DNA of 64,000 nucleotides, from the NCBI RefSeq assembly GCF_014358015.1, contig NZ_JACONV010000001.1, positions 248,001 through 312,000 on the forward strand, written 5' to 3'. The position numbers and the translations under genes were made by a program. Below the pieces are notes generated by a model. It did no database searches. It worked only from the letters and a program-made list of their open reading frames with translations, and had not been told where the DNA came from. Shown in pieces: positions 26,348 through 36,251 of this stretch. Source of the stretch: Pseudomonas triticifolii (GTDB taxonomy: Bacteria; Pseudomonadota; Gammaproteobacteria; Pseudomonadales; Pseudomonadaceae). Every line of letters begins with the position of its first letter. The first letter of the stretch is position 1.

Positions 26348-27213
26348 ATGAAAACCCATTTCTTCAAAATCGTTCAAACCGTCGCCCAGCACGGTTCGTT
26401 CTCGGAGGCGGCGGCCATTCTGGGCTGTAGCCAGTCCAACATCAGTTACGCGATCAAGGAAGTCGAGGATTTCTTTGAAAAGCGCCTGTTCATTCGCAGT
26501 CGCTCAGGTTGCACGCTCACCCCGGACGGCAAGGTCATCTCCCAGACCCTGAACAGCGTCATGGCCACGCTTGAACAACTAAAAAAAATGGGGTCAGTGG
26601 CAGTGTCACCATTCACTATCACACGCATATCCTCGAAACCAGCCTGACGACCTCGCTGGATTTTATCGCCCGTCACTACCCGGATATTCACCTGAACGTG
26701 CTGTACAGCAGCGATCAGAGTCCGTCACTCGAACCCTTGAGAAAAGAAACGGCGGACATCCTTATTCTGCCCAGTACGGTGCTGGGCGAGCATTATCTGG
26801 AGCATCATCACTGGTCGGATCATTATGTGCTGGTGACCGCCAAGGCCAGACACTTGACGCCAAATACCTTCAACGAGCTCTCTCAGACCTCGCGCTACGT
26901 CGCCTGGCGGCACCCGGGCGTCGACTGGCTGCATCAGCAACTGGCGTCCGCACAGGTTCGGCTCCGCCATCGAGGTGAACTCAGTTGTCTGGAAACCCTG
27001 CTGGACCTTGTCGCCAGGCAGCACTGCATCTCGATTCTGCCCAGTGCCTTGCTCAATGGACAGTTGCGAGAGTTGGAGCAGGTGCCGCTGCCGGGGACGA
27101 TCACGCGCCACATCAGTGTCGTGGCGCGTCCGACATCGCTGCTGTCCAGCGCGGCCAATGCGGTGATCCAGGCACTGAAGAAACCGCGAGTGCTGGCGGT
27201 TCAGCGTTACTGA
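26348..27213 (+). pseudogene. LysR-family regulator with a frameshift at an A8 tract
   Basis: ATG 26348 opens a LysR-type N-terminus: HGSFSEAAAILGCSQSNISYAI helix-turn-helix, then a linker helix. The frame runs through eight A at 26581-26588 and ends at TGA near 26647. The +1-shifted frame continues from the same A tract with a normal LysR effector domain (SGSVTIHYHTHILETSL through to VLAVQRY, stop at 27213). One extra A (nine) would restore a 288-residue protein. So the gene is either inactivated, phase-variable, rescued by slippage, or a sequencing error. It lies before the GH13 gene at 27389. Confidence 0.85.
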
Positions 27214-27333
27214 GCAAATACGAGGCCGTGATTCTTCATTCGTGGCGAGAAAGCTCTGCGGCAGAGAGATCAAGGCGTCTGCCGATGCAACGAATTGCCC
27301 CCGCAAGGCTCATACCCATAGGTAAAACATTCG

Positions 27334-27355
27334 GGACGCTTGTTCGCAAGCGTCC
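27334..27355 (+). promoter_or_regulatory. TTCG-tetraloop hairpin in the GH13 leader
   Basis: GGACGCTTG and its exact complement CAAGCGTCC enclose the stable tetraloop TTCG. It lies 34 nt before the start codon at 27389, with no T-tract, so it is more likely a leader or mRNA-stability element than a terminator. Confidence 0.5.
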
Positions 27356-27388
27356 AACGCCGCCGATTCGAGAGGAAGACTGGACGCT

Positions 27389-29455
27389 ATGACGATACCG
27401 GACAAGCAGTACGTGGACTGGCTGGTCGAGCAATCGATGCTGAATGCTGCAAGGCAGCGCGCCAAGACCTACTCGGGACAGGGCCGTCTCTGGCAGCGGC
27501 CGTTCGCACAGGCTCGGCCCAGAGATGCATCGGCCATCTCGTCGGTCTGGTTCACCGCGTACCCGGCCTCGATCGTCACGCGCGAAGGCTGTTCGGTGCT
27601 TGAAGCGCTGGGTGACGAAACGCTGTGGCATGCACTGTCTGAAATTGGCATTCAAGGCATTCACAATGGCCCGCTGAAGCTGTCCGGCGGTTTGCAGGGC
27701 CGCACGCGCACGCCGAGCATTGACGGCAACTTCGACCGCATCAGTTTCGGCATCGACCCTGAACTGGGCACTGATGCCCAGCTGTTGAGCCTCACGCGTA
27801 TTGCAGCTGCGCATAACTCGGTGATCATCGACGACGTGATTCCGTCGCACACCGGCAAGGGCGCTGACTTCAGGCTCGCCGAGCTGGCGTATGAGGATTA
27901 CCCGGGCCTTTACCACATGGTGGAGATTCGCGAAGAGGACTGGCAGCTACTGCCTGACGTTCCGGCGGGTCGCGATGCCGTCAATTTGATGCCCGATGTG
28001 GTCGATCAATTGCGTGACAAGCACTACATCGTCGGTCAGTTGCAACGCGTGATCTTCTTCGAACCGGGCGTCAAGGAGACCGACTGGAGCGCCACCGACG
28101 TGGTGCAAGGCGTTGACGGCAAGGCCCGTCGCTGGGTGTACCTGCACTACTTCAAGGAAGGCCAGCCTTCGTTGAACTGGCTGGACCCAAGTTTTGCGGC
28201 GCAACAGATGATCATCGGTGACGCCTTGCACGCCATCGACGTGTCGGGTGCCCGCGTTCTGCGCCTGGATGCCAACGGCTTTCTGGGTGTGGAGCGTCGC
28301 GCCGAGGGCACGGCCTGGTCGGAAGGTCATCCCTTGTCGATCACGGGCAACCAGTTACTGGCCGGTGCCATCCGCAAGGCGGGGGGCTTCAGCTTCCAGG
28401 AACTGAACCTGACGCTGGACGACATTGCGGCCATGGGCAACGGTGGCGCTGACCTGTCCTACGACTTCATCACGCGACCGGCTTATCAGCATGCGCTGTT
28501 GACGGGGACGACCGAGTTTCTGCGCTTGATGTTGCGTCAGGTTCACGCGTTCGGCATTGACCCGGCGTCGCTGATCCATGCGCTGCAGAATCACGACGAA
28601 CTGACGCTGGAGCTGGTGCATTTCTGGACGTTGCACGCTCACGACACCTATCACTATCAAGGGCAGACCTTCCCCGGCAACATCCTGCGCGAGCACATCC
28701 GCGAGGAAATGTACGAGCGGCTGACCGGCGAGCATGCACCCTACAATCTGAAGTTCGTCACCAATGGCGTGTCCTGTACCACCGCGAGCATCATCACTGC
28801 CGCGCTGGGCATTCGCGACCTGAGCACGATTACTGACGCGGACATCCAGCAGATCCAGCACATTCACCTGCTGTTGGTGATGTACAACGCCATGCAGCCC
28901 GGCGTATTTGCCTTGTCTGGCTGGGATCTGGTGGGCGCACTGACGCTGCCTGCCGAGCAGGTTCAGCACTTGATGCTGGATGGCGACACCCGCTGGATCC
29001 ATCGCGGTGCCTATGATCTGGCAGACCTTGACCCCGACGCTGAAGTGTCTGAAGGCGGCATGCCTCGCGCCAGATCCTTGTACGGCAGTCTGGTCAGCCA
29101 GTTGAAGCGTCCTGACTCTTTCGCTTCGCAGTTGAAAAAGATTCTGGCCGTGCGCCGCGCTTACGATATCGCCGCCAGCCGTCAGATCATGATCCCTGAC
29201 GTTCAGCATCCAGGTCTGCTGGTCATGGTGCATGAGCTGCCGGCCGGCAAGGGTACTCAGATCACCGCGCTCAACTTCAGCAGCGAGACCATCGTGGAGA
29301 CCCTTCATCTTCCGGACATTGCGCCGGGTCCTGTGGTGGACATCATCAACGAGCGTGTGGAAGGCGATCTGACCGAGCAGGGTGACTTCACGATCACGCT
29401 GGATGCCTATGAAGGGTTGGCATTGCGTGTCGTGAGCACGCTGCCGATGATCTAG
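27389..29455 (+). CDS. GH13 alpha-amylase-family protein, trehalose-synthase-like
   Basis: A 688-residue glycoside hydrolase family 13 protein; GAGGAAG lies 9 nt before ATG 27389. The barrel shows [13 protein letters not shown] near residue 150, the nucleophile Asp in [13 protein letters not shown] near 290, the acid/base Glu in [10 protein letters not shown] near 335, and the third carboxylate in [16 protein letters not shown] near 395. The HDELTLE string and C-terminal beta domain resemble maltose alpha-glucosyltransferase (TreS), which interconverts maltose and trehalose. The N-terminal region before the barrel is unusual, so another transglucosylase specificity is possible. There is no signal peptide, so it is cytoplasmic. 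Confidence 0.8.
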   Translation: MTIPDKQYVDWLVEQSMLNAARQRAKTYSGQGRLWQRPFAQARPRDASAISSVWFTAYPASIVTREGCSVLEALGDETLWHALSEIGIQGIHNGPLKLSGGLQGRTRTPSIDGNFDRISFGIDPELGTDAQLLSLTRIAAAHNSVIIDDVIPSHTGKGADFRLAELAYEDYPGLYHMVEIREEDWQLLPDVPAGRDAVNLMPDVVDQLRDKHYIVGQLQRVIFFEPGVKETDWSATDVVQGVDGKARRWVYLHYFKEGQPSLNWLDPSFAAQQMIIGDALHAIDVSGARVLRLDANGFLGVERRAEGTAWSEGHPLSITGNQLLAGAIRKAGGFSFQELNLTLDDIAAMGNGGADLSYDFITRPAYQHALLTGTTEFLRLMLRQVHAFGIDPASLIHALQNHDELTLELVHFWTLHAHDTYHYQGQTFPGNILREHIREEMYERLTGEHAPYNLKFVTNGVSCTTASIITAALGIRDLSTITDADIQQIQHIHLLLVMYNAMQPGVFALSGWDLVGALTLPAEQVQHLMLDGDTRWIHRGAYDLADLDPDAEVSEGGMPRARSLYGSLVSQLKRPDSFASQLKKILAVRRAYDIAASRQIMIPDVQHPGLLVMVHELPAGKGTQITALNFSSETIVETLHLPDIAPGPVVDIINERVEGDLTEQGDFTITLDAYEGLALRVVSTLPMI

Positions 29456-29522
29456 CGTCCGAAGGAGCGGTCATTCCCGTGCTGTCACTTGGGAAGGCCG
29501 CTCAGGCGTTGCGCGTCCATCC

Positions 29523-31298
29523 TCAAGCACTCTGGTGTTTCTTCAAGCGGTAGGCGAACTGCGCACGGCTGAGCCCCAACAGCCGTGAGGCGGCCGCCAG
29601 ATTTCCCTGACTCTTGTGCAGTGCCTCATTGATCAGGCGCTGTTCAAGGTCGTCGATGGAAAATCCCTCCTTTTGCCCGAGCGTTTCCAGCAGCGTCAAC
29701 GCAGGTTCCACAGGGGCCTCAACTGGCGAGCCCAGCGACAGTCCGCCCTGATGATTCAGTGAATACGATTCGACCGGCATCGGTTCATTACGAAAGATGT
29801 GAATCAGGTCAATGGCCTGGCCTTCCTCGCTGGCGATCAGGCCGCGTTCGATCAGGTTCTGCAGTTCACGCACGTTGCCGGGAAAGTCATAACGCAGCAA
29901 GGTCTTGAGCGCGCGCATGGTCAGGCCGGTCGGGGAGCGTTCGTATTCGGCACAGAAGCGTTTGAGGAATGCGTTGATGAGCAGCGGAATATCGTCCCGA
30001 CGCTCACGCAACGGGGGCAGGGCGATGGGGTAGACGTTCAGGCGGTAGAACAGGTCTTCACGAAAATCGCCATTCGCCACGGCCTGACGTAAATCAACGT
30101 TGGTCGCCGCGACCACGCGCACATTGACCTTGATGCCATGGCCGCCGCCGACCCGTTCTATCTCTCGCTCTTGCAGGGCGCGCAGCAGCTTGCTTTGTCC
30201 CGACAGACTCAGGCAGGTGATTTCATCCAGAAACAACGTCCCGCCGTTGGCGCGCTCGAAGCGGCCGGGGCGTGAATGGGTGGCCCCGGTATACGCGCCT
30301 CGCTCGACGCCGAACAGCTCGGCCTCAATGAGATTGTCCGGGATCGCTGCGCAGTTGAGTGCCACGAATGGCCCGTCCCGATGGCGACTGAGTTGATGCA
30401 ACTGACGGGCAAACATTTCCTTGCCGACCCCGGATTCGCCGCTGATCAGCACGGTCGCGGGTGTCATGGCAACTCGATGCAACGCTTGGGTGGCTGCGTT
30501 GAAGGAGGCGCTGGCACCGATCAGCGGTTGCTCGGCCACGGCAGACGTTGCATGCGGGAATGGCGCAGCGGCCGGCGCTGCAGGATGGCGGGGCGCAGCA
30601 GACTTTGCTGCGCTCAGGTAACTCAGGTCCTCCTCGACATCTCCCCATTGTTCGGCGGTTTTGCCAACCACTCGGCAACAGCTGTGACCCATGCCACGGC
30701 ATTCCACCTCGCGAAAAATCACCATTTGCCCGAACAGGCCGCTGACGAAACCGATGGCATAACCGGTTTCGGTCCAGCACACCGGATCCTGACTGTGGCC
30801 ATAGGCGGCCAGATGTTCGTCAGCCTCGCACGAGTGGTGCCAGAGAAACTCTCCCTCATAGAATCCCGATTCAGCGTCGAACTTGAAATGCAGCGGCTCG
30901 ACCTTGGTCATGCCTTCCAGCGTATGCAAATGCGTACCGGCGCGAAACACGGCGGTGGCGTCGGCGTTGGGCCAGCGTTCGCGGATCAGCCGGGCATCGC
31001 GCGCGCCGGACAGGTAGCCGGCACGCGTGAACATGCCGCGCGCCTGCTCGACACCCTGACGCTCAATGATCTCGCGGCGCAATGTGCCAAATGATGAGCA
31101 GTGCAACAGAAGCATGCGCTGGTCGTTGAGCCAGATACGTCCGTCATCCGGAGAGAAGAACAGGCAGCCGGTCAGTTCTTCCGGCGTCGGCGACTGACTG
31201 GCGCTTGCCTGGGAGCTGTCGCCACGCGGTGCGTACTGCGAAGGGGCGGCAGGGTGGTCGGGGTGATGATCGGGAAGGTGGCGGTGAAGATCACTCAT
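29523..31298 (-). CDS. Sigma-54-dependent activator of the XylR/DmpR type
   Basis: A 591-residue enhancer-binding protein. The N-terminal XylR_N/V4R aromatic-sensing region spans about residues 40-225 ([36 protein letters not shown]). The AAA+ domain follows: Walker [12 protein letters not shown] near 289, sigma-54 contact loop [15 protein letters not shown] near 340 (a GAFTGA variant), Walker [10 protein letters not shown] near 358, and [13 protein letters not shown] near 485. The C-terminal Fis-type helix-turn-helix ends [19 protein letters not shown]. It is divergent from the aldehyde dehydrogenase, which carries a sigma-54 promoter. The effector is probably a phenylpropanoid alcohol or aldehyde (inference). 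Confidence 0.92.
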   Translation of the reverse strand: MSDLHRHLPDHHPDHPAAPSQYAPRGDSSQASASQSPTPEELTGCLFFSPDDGRIWLNDQRMLLLHCSSFGTLRREIIERQGVEQARGMFTRAGYLSGARDARLIRERWPNADATAVFRAGTHLHTLEGMTKVEPLHFKFDAESGFYEGEFLWHHSCEADEHLAAYGHSQDPVCWTETGYAIGFVSGLFGQMVIFREVECRGMGHSCCRVVGKTAEQWGDVEEDLSYLSAAKSAAPRHPAAPAAAPFPHATSAVAEQPLIGASASFNAATQALHRVAMTPATVLISGESGVGKEMFARQLHQLSRHRDGPFVALNCAAIPDNLIEAELFGVERGAYTGATHSRPGRFERANGGTLFLDEITCLSLSGQSKLLRALQEREIERVGGGHGIKVNVRVVAATNVDLRQAVANGDFREDLFYRLNVYPIALPPLRERRDDIPLLINAFLKRFCAEYERSPTGLTMRALKTLLRYDFPGNVRELQNLIERGLIASEEGQAIDLIHIFRNEPMPVESYSLNHQGGLSLGSPVEAPVEPALTLLETLGQKEGFSIDDLEQRLINEALHKSQGNLAAASRLLGLSRAQFAYRLKKHQSA

Positions 31299-31318
31299 GG
31301 CGTTGCCCCGGGCCTGCG

Positions 31319-31364
31319 GTTATCGAAATGATAACGGGATGAGAAAGTTATTAAACATAACTTT
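31319..31364. promoter_or_regulatory. Two inverted repeats, candidate activator sites
   Basis: GTTATC-N5-GATAAC (31319-31335) and AAAGTTAT-N5-ATAACTTT (31344-31364) are both perfect palindromes sharing GTTAT/ATAAC arms, 25 bp centre to centre. They lie 124-169 bp upstream of the sigma-54 promoter, the usual place for enhancer sites of XylR/DmpR proteins, and close to the regulator's own start, which would allow autoregulation. Confidence 0.55.
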
Positions 31365-31487
31365 ATCAAATGAACAAGTCCGGCAACTCGTGCGTTCATT
31401 CGGATGCGATGAGCGTCACGCTGACGTGATAAGCGCAGCCTTGATCCAGAGCGGTTTCATAAAGACATGACACTGTGATTGCAAAAC

Positions 31488-31503
31488 CGGCACAGCGCTT
31501 GCT
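31488..31503 (+). promoter_or_regulatory. Sigma-54 (-24/-12) promoter
   Basis: CGGCACAGCGCTTGCT matches the consensus TGGCACG-N4-TTGCT with GG (31489-31490) and GC (31501-31502) exactly 10 bp apart. It lies 71 bp before the aldehyde dehydrogenase start and faces away from the sigma-54 activator gene. Confidence 0.75.
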
Positions 31504-31573
31504 CAGGTCCTCTTACGGCGCATGCGTTCCTCCTGAATGCGGCGATTACAACCATAAAAGCCGGAGTGTCACC

Positions 31574-33055
31574 ATGTCAGTGTCTGACCCTGTTTCCCTG
31601 CTGCAACCCGCGATTTCCGCTGAGTGTGTCTTCAATGGCAACTGGATTCCATCATCGGCACCGCTGCGGCCGGTCATTGAACCGGCGACCGGCGAACGGT
31701 TGATGAACACCGCGATGGCCGATCCCGCCGACATCGCAGTGGCCTGCCGCGAAGCGGCGCTGGCTCAGCCTGCCTGGGCGGCCCTGGGCCCGCGCGAGCG
31801 TGCGGAAATCTTCTTGCTGGCGGCCGACGTGGCCGTGTGCTCGTTCGATGAGCTGTCGCTATATGTGGCACGCGAAACCGGCGGCAGCCTGCACAAGGGC
31901 GAGCACGAGGTGCGCGAAGCCATCGTGCTGTTGCGCCAGGCCGCAGGCATGCTTTCCCAGGCCCATGGGCATGGGCTGATCCTGCCCAGTGCTGCGGGGC
32001 GGTTGTCTTACGCGCGGCGTGTGCCGCATGGCGTGGTCGGGGTGATTTCGCCGTTCAACTTCCCGTTGGTCCTGTCGCTGCGCACCGTGGCGCCTGCTTT
32101 GGCGGCCGGTAACGCGGTGGTGCTCAAGCCGGATCCGCAGACCCCGGTCAGCGGCGGTTTTCTGATCGCCCGCTTGTTCGAGCAAGCCGGTTTGCCCAAG
32201 GGCCTGTTGCACGTTTTGCCGGGTGCGGCGGACGCGGGCGAGGCGTTGTGCCGTGACACCAACGTACAGATGATCACTTTCACCGGTTCTACCGCCGCAG
32301 GTCGCAAGGTGGCAGAAACGGCCGGGCGCAACCTCAAGAAAGTCTCGCTGGAACTGGGCGGCAAGAATCCATTGATCATTCTTGAAGACGCCGATCTGGA
32401 CCAGGCCGCGAGCAACGCAGCCTTCGGTGCCTGGCTTCATCAGGGGCAGATATGTATGGCGACCGGGCTCATTCTGGTTCACGAGTCCATCGCCGCTGCC
32501 TTGACCCGCAAGCTGTCGGACAAAGCGCGTGCATTGACCGTCGGCAACGCTGCGCGCGGCGAGGCGGCGTTGGGCCCACTGATCAATGCGCGTCAGTTGC
32601 AGCATGTGCACGAACTGGTCAGCGAAAGCGTGCAGGCTGGCGCGCACCTTGAAACCGGCGGTGAATACGAAGGCCTGTTCTATCGCCCGACCGTGCTCAG
32701 CAATGTGAAACCCGGCATGCGGGTGTTCGACGAAGAGGTGTTCGGCCCGGTAGCGGTTGTCGTGCCATTCTCCACCGATGAAGAGGCAATCGAGCTGGCC
32801 AATCGCAGCGAATACGGCCTGGCAGCTGCGGTGATCTCTCCATCGGTCGGCCGCGCCATGGCCATCGGCGACCGCCTCAAGTGCGGCTTGCTGCACATCA
32901 ACGATCAAACCGTGGCTGACGAATGCGTCAACTCTTTTGGCGGGCGTGGCTCGTCGGGCAATGGCGGCAGCGTCGGCGGTCCTTCCGACTGGGACGAGTA
33001 TTGCCAATGGCAGTGGGTCACGGTCAAGAACCAGCCCCCGGCCTATCCGTTCTGA
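31574..33055 (+). CDS. Aromatic aldehyde dehydrogenase (benzaldehyde/coniferyl aldehyde type)
   Basis: A 493-residue NAD(P)-dependent aldehyde dehydrogenase. GGAG lies 8 nt before ATG 31574; a longer frame from 31475 would span the promoter. The catalytic Glu is in VSLELGGKNPL near residue 258, the nucleophilic Cys in LHQGQICMATG near 292, and the NAD fold has ITFTGSTAAGRK near 233. The best resemblance is to XylC-type benzaldehyde dehydrogenases. With the neighbouring coniferyl-alcohol-dehydrogenase-like SDR, oxidation of coniferyl aldehyde to ferulate is plausible, feeding fcs/ech. Predicted to be driven by sigma-54. Confidence 0.85.
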   Translation: MSVSDPVSLLQPAISAECVFNGNWIPSSAPLRPVIEPATGERLMNTAMADPADIAVACREAALAQPAWAALGPRERAEIFLLAADVAVCSFDELSLYVARETGGSLHKGEHEVREAIVLLRQAAGMLSQAHGHGLILPSAAGRLSYARRVPHGVVGVISPFNFPLVLSLRTVAPALAAGNAVVLKPDPQTPVSGGFLIARLFEQAGLPKGLLHVLPGAADAGEALCRDTNVQMITFTGSTAAGRKVAETAGRNLKKVSLELGGKNPLIILEDADLDQAASNAAFGAWLHQGQICMATGLILVHESIAAALTRKLSDKARALTVGNAARGEAALGPLINARQLQHVHELVSESVQAGAHLETGGEYEGLFYRPTVLSNVKPGMRVFDEEVFGPVAVVVPFSTDEEAIELANRSEYGLAAAVISPSVGRAMAIGDRLKCGLLHINDQTVADECVNSFGGRGSSGNGGSVGGPSDWDEYCQWQWVTVKNQPPAYPF

Positions 33056-33109
33056 GGGCAGATGGTCACCCGAAAAAACACAGGCGTTACCCAACAATAA
33101 CAAGAGCGC

Positions 33110-33883
33110 ATGACTATGAACCTGAACAACAAAATACTCGTCGTGACCGGTGTGTCCTCTGGCATCGGTGCTGAATTGGCGCGCCTGGCGCGCTTCCAGG
33201 GTGCCAGGGTGATCGGCATCGATCGCCACGAACCACAACTGACGCTGGACAGTTTCTATCAGGCCGATCTAGGCGATCCCGACAGCATCAACGCAGTGGT
33301 CGAACAACTGCCCAGCCAGGTCGACGGGCTGTGCAACATTGCGGGTGTGCCGGGAACGGCGCCGGTCGAGACGGTGGCCAGGGTCAACTACCTGGGCCTG
33401 CGTCACCTGACTCAGCGTCTGTTGCCTCGCATCGCACCTGGGGGCAGCATCGTCAACATCGCCTCGGTCCTCGGTGCGCAATGGCCGCAACGGCTGGAGT
33501 TGCACAAGGCGCTGGCCGCGACCCAGAGTTACAGCGACGGGCTGCACTGGCTGGCGGACAATCCGGTGGCGCAGGAAACCTGCTATCAGTACTTCAAGGA
33601 GGCGCTGATCGTCTGGACGTTTCAGCAATCGCACGCCTGGTTCCGCGACCATTCGGTCCGGGTCAATTGCGTCGCGCCGGGGCCCGTGTTCACGCCCATT
33701 CTGGGGGATTTCGTCGCCATGCTCGGTGAGGCGCGCGTGGCGCAAGATGGCCTGCGCATGAAGCGTCCGGCTCAGGCCGACGAAGTCGCCGAGGTGATTG
33801 CTTTTCTATGCTCCGACGCTTCGCGCTGGGTCAACGGCGTCAATCTGCCGGTGGATGGAGGGTTGGCGGCCACTTACGTGTAA
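33110..33883 (+). CDS. calA: SDR dehydrogenase, coniferyl-alcohol dehydrogenase-like
   Basis: A 257-residue classical-type short-chain dehydrogenase. ATG 33110 or ATG 33116 could be the start; AAGAG precedes both. The NAD motif is TGVSSGIGAELARLA near residue 13, LCNIAGVPGT near 76, catalytic Ser in IVNIASVLGA near 118, and a YxxxK (YQYFK) near 160. Substrate loop and length match CalA of Pseudomonas sp. HR199, which oxidises coniferyl alcohol. The gene follows the aldehyde dehydrogenase by 54 nt, consistent with alcohol-to-aldehyde-to-acid oxidation. The leader contains the A-rich motif AACAATAACAA (33093-33103). Confidence 0.78.
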   Translation: MTMNLNNKILVVTGVSSGIGAELARLARFQGARVIGIDRHEPQLTLDSFYQADLGDPDSINAVVEQLPSQVDGLCNIAGVPGTAPVETVARVNYLGLRHLTQRLLPRIAPGGSIVNIASVLGAQWPQRLELHKALAATQSYSDGLHWLADNPVAQETCYQYFKEALIVWTFQQSHAWFRDHSVRVNCVAPGPVFTPILGDFVAMLGEARVAQDGLRMKRPAQADEVAEVIAFLCSDASRWVNGVNLPVDGGLAATYV

Positions 33884-33934
33884 CACGTTCAGATGAGGTA
33901 ACTCCGGCGGCACGGCCGTGCTGTCGGGGCTTTG

Positions 33935-33951
33935 AAAACAACAATAAAAAA
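33935..33951 (+). promoter_or_regulatory. Hfq/Crc-type CA motif before the MetA-type gene
   Basis: AAAACAACAATAAAAAA contains several overlapping AAnAAnAA units directly upstream of the ribosome binding site AAAGGAA. This is the signature bound by Hfq with Crc to repress translation of catabolic mRNAs in Pseudomonas. A perfect palindrome GCACGGCCGTGC (33910-33921) precedes it. Confidence 0.6.
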
Positions 33952-33967
33952 CCAAAGGAATCACAAG

Positions 33968-34915
33968 ATGCAGAAGTCTATCTTGCGTACCGTCGTGGCC
34001 ACGTCAATCGTCGCCTTGTCCTCAACCGCTCATGCTTACGACTTGCCAGGCCTCAATCTGGGCAATACCAGTTTCTACGACGGCTCGCCTGCGCCAGCGG
34101 GGCCGGGCTGGTATGTGGAGGAGTACATGAACTTCGCCCGCGCCAATCGGTTTAACGACGTCAATGGCGACAAACTGCAGTTGCCGAAGCAGGAAGTCGA
34201 GGTGCTGGCCGTCACCACTCAGCTCATCTACGTTGCACCGCCGCTGGCCAATGGCGCCATGCCGGGGATTACGGCGATCAATACGTCACTGGCGCACGTT
34301 GACGTGGATGATGGTCTGGGCAATACCGCCCTCAGTTCCCGGGCCGGCTTCGGCGACCTGATCATCGGTCCTTTCCTGCAACTGCCGACGATTACGAACG
34401 CTGACGGCAGCCCGTTGCTGACCCAAAGGGTCGAAGCTGACATCGCGATTCCGGTAGGTTCATATGACCGGAATCGCTCGATCAACCCCGGCAGTAATTT
34501 CTGGTCGTTTAACCCTTACTACGCCGCGACTTACTGGTTCTCGCCGAAGTGGTCGGCCAGCGGACGCTTCATGTACCTGTGGAACAGCAAGAACAACGAT
34601 CCGCAGGCGGCGTTCGGGAATGTCTCGGACACCCAGGCCGGCCAGGCACTGCACGCCAACCTTACCGTGCAGTACGCCGTCAGCGAACAGCTCTCGGTGG
34701 GGCTCAACGGTTACTGGCTCAAGCAGTTCACCGACACCCAGGTAGACGGGCGCGATGTCAGCGGCCGTAAGGAGAAGGTCTGGGCCATCGGGCCGGGTGT
34801 GCTCTATGCCTTCAACAAGGAGAACGTGCTGACGGTCAACAGCTACTTCGAACAAGGCGCTGAAAACCGTACGGAAGGGAACAAGCTGGTGCTCAATTTC
34901 CTGCACAAGCTGTAA
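33968..34915 (+). CDS. MetA-pathway phenol-degradation outer-membrane protein (PF13557-like)
   Basis: A 315-residue protein from ATG 33968 (AAAGGAAT upstream). A signal peptide covers residues 1-24 (ends ALSSTAHA). The mature chain is rich in alternating aromatic/polar beta strands: WYVEEYMNFARANRF, RAGFGDLIIGPFLQ, WSFNPYYAATYWFSPKWS, and a C-terminal LVLNFLHKL. This is the pattern of the Phenol_MetA_deg family, thought to be outer-membrane channels for hydrophobic aromatics. It is the third gene after the sigma-54 promoter, consistent with uptake of a lignin-derived alcohol. Confidence 0.82.
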   Translation: MQKSILRTVVATSIVALSSTAHAYDLPGLNLGNTSFYDGSPAPAGPGWYVEEYMNFARANRFNDVNGDKLQLPKQEVEVLAVTTQLIYVAPPLANGAMPGITAINTSLAHVDVDDGLGNTALSSRAGFGDLIIGPFLQLPTITNADGSPLLTQRVEADIAIPVGSYDRNRSINPGSNFWSFNPYYAATYWFSPKWSASGRFMYLWNSKNNDPQAAFGNVSDTQAGQALHANLTVQYAVSEQLSVGLNGYWLKQFTDTQVDGRDVSGRKEKVWAIGPGVLYAFNKENVLTVNSYFEQGAENRTEGNKLVLNFLHKL

Positions 34916-34920
34916 CTGCC

Positions 34921-34983
34921 TTCGCGAGCAGGCTCGCCCACATGCCGTCATGAACTGGCCGTGGGGGTGAGCTTGCTCACGAA
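34921..34983. repeat. Pseudomonas REP-type inverted pair
   Basis: TTCGCGAGCAGGCTCGCCCAC and its inverted, slightly diverged copy GTGGGGGTGAGCTTGCTCAC followed by GAA flank a short spacer. This GTGGGAGCGAGCTTGCTCGC type of element is common between Pseudomonas genes. Here it separates the MetA-type gene from the convergent permease gene. Confidence 0.8.
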
Positions 34984-35042
34984 GACTGACTGTAACGCAC
35001 TGAAATTCTTTGTTTGCCGGCTGTTGCGGGAGTGTCTGTTGT

Positions 35043-36251
35043 TCAGCTCGCTGTCTTGAACTTCACCACACCCGCCGATCGGGATAACACCGTCATCGCC
35101 GCCAGTGCGGCAATGACCAGCCCCGGCGACGTTGCCAGCAGTACACCTGCCGTCCCGGCCCCGGCACCGAGCAGTTGCCCCGCAGCCAATGGACCGGCTA
35201 CCGACCCCAGACGACCAATGGCGACAGCCGCGCCAACGCCGGTTGCCCGCACAGCGGTCGGGTACGACGGCGGTGCCAGTGCGTACAGCACCAGTTGCGC
35301 AGCCATGACGAACACCCCGGCCGCAAAACCGGCCGCTGCCATCGGTACGATTCCGACTGAAAAGCCGACCCCGGCCAGCGCCGCCAGCAAACCTGCGTAC
35401 ACGAACAGCACGACCCTGATCCCGTTGCAACGATCCAGCAGCACGCCGCCCAGCAATGAACCCAACGCGCCGCCGATGTTGAACAGCATCTGAACCATAC
35501 CTGCCTGGGGCTTGCTGAACCCTTGGCCAATCAGCAATGACGGCAGCCAGTTGAGCAGCATGTACATGACGGTCAGGGTGAAGAAATAGCCCAGCCACAA
35601 GGACAGGGTTGTCGTTGCACGGCCTTCGCCGAACAGCGCGCTGCTCGTGGAATGGCGCACTTGGGCAGAGGACGTCTGCTGACGAAAGGCGTTGGACTCG
35701 GGCAGCAGCACAATCATGAGTGGCACCACCAGCAATGGCACCAGACCGCCGATGATGAAGGTCGTCTGCCAGTGCTCGCTGGTGAACATCGCCACCACGG
35801 CAGCCAGTGCGCCGCCCAGCGGAACGCCGGAATACATGACGCTGATCGCGACACCACGATGGCGCTCGCTGACCGCTTCAGCACAGAGCGCGATGAGGTT
35901 GGGCAGCGCGGCGCCCAGGCCCAGACCGGTCATGAAGCGTACGGTCAGTAATCCGGAGAAGGTTTCGACATACGCGGTTGCCAGCGAGAAAACCCCGAAC
36001 AGCAATACCGCGCTGATCAGGATTTTCTTGCGGCCGATACGATCGGCAATCCAGCCACCGAAAAAAGCGCCGGGCAGCAGGCCGATGATGCCGGCACTGA
36101 AGACCCAGCCCATCATTTTCGGGTCCAGGGCAAACGTCTGACGCAGACCTGCGGCGGCAGTGCCGGCAGCCTGCAGGTCGAACCCCTCGATAAGCGCAAC
36201 GATAAAACACAAGACGATGGTCAGCGTCGAACGACGCAACGGACTGTTCAT
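35043..36251 (-). CDS. MFS aromatic-acid:H+ symporter (AAHS family)
   Basis: A 402-residue inner-membrane permease with twelve predicted segments. ATG 36251 is preceded by GAGG; longer frames would cross the regulatory region. AAHS marks are GFDLQAAGTAA near residue 25 (Asp in TM1), GWIADRIGRKKIL near 66, RFMTGLGLGAALPNLIALCAEAVSERHRG near 105-132, and GGVLLDRCNG near 270. Close relatives carry hydroxycinnamates, 4-hydroxybenzoate or 3-(3-hydroxyphenyl)propionate. Uptake of ferulate or related acids is the likely role. The leader has a strong CA motif (36264-36278). Confidence 0.88.
   Translation of the reverse strand: MNSPLRRSTLTIVLCFIVALIEGFDLQAAGTAAAGLRQTFALDPKMMGWVFSAGIIGLLPGAFFGGWIADRIGRKKILISAVLLFGVFSLATAYVETFSGLLTVRFMTGLGLGAALPNLIALCAEAVSERHRGVAISVMYSGVPLGGALAAVVAMFTSEHWQTTFIIGGLVPLLVVPLMIVLLPESNAFRQQTSSAQVRHSTSSALFGEGRATTTLSLWLGYFFTLTVMYMLLNWLPSLLIGQGFSKPQAGMVQMLFNIGGALGSLLGGVLLDRCNGIRVVLFVYAGLLAALAGVGFSVGIVPMAAAGFAAGVFVMAAQLVLYALAPPSYPTAVRATGVGAAVAIGRLGSVAGPLAAGQLLGAGAGTAGVLLATSPGLVIAALAAMTVLSRSAGVVKFKTAS

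Noticed and set aside
28355..29308. Long minus-strand frame inside the GH13 gene
   Set aside because: Composition is that of an antisense shadow and the plus-strand frame carries the GH13 catalytic residues.
33884..33930. A second sigma-54 promoter (GGCACGGCCGTGC) before the MetA-type gene
   Set aside because: GG and GC are 9 bp apart rather than 10, and the string is a perfect palindrome, so a hairpin or operator is more likely.
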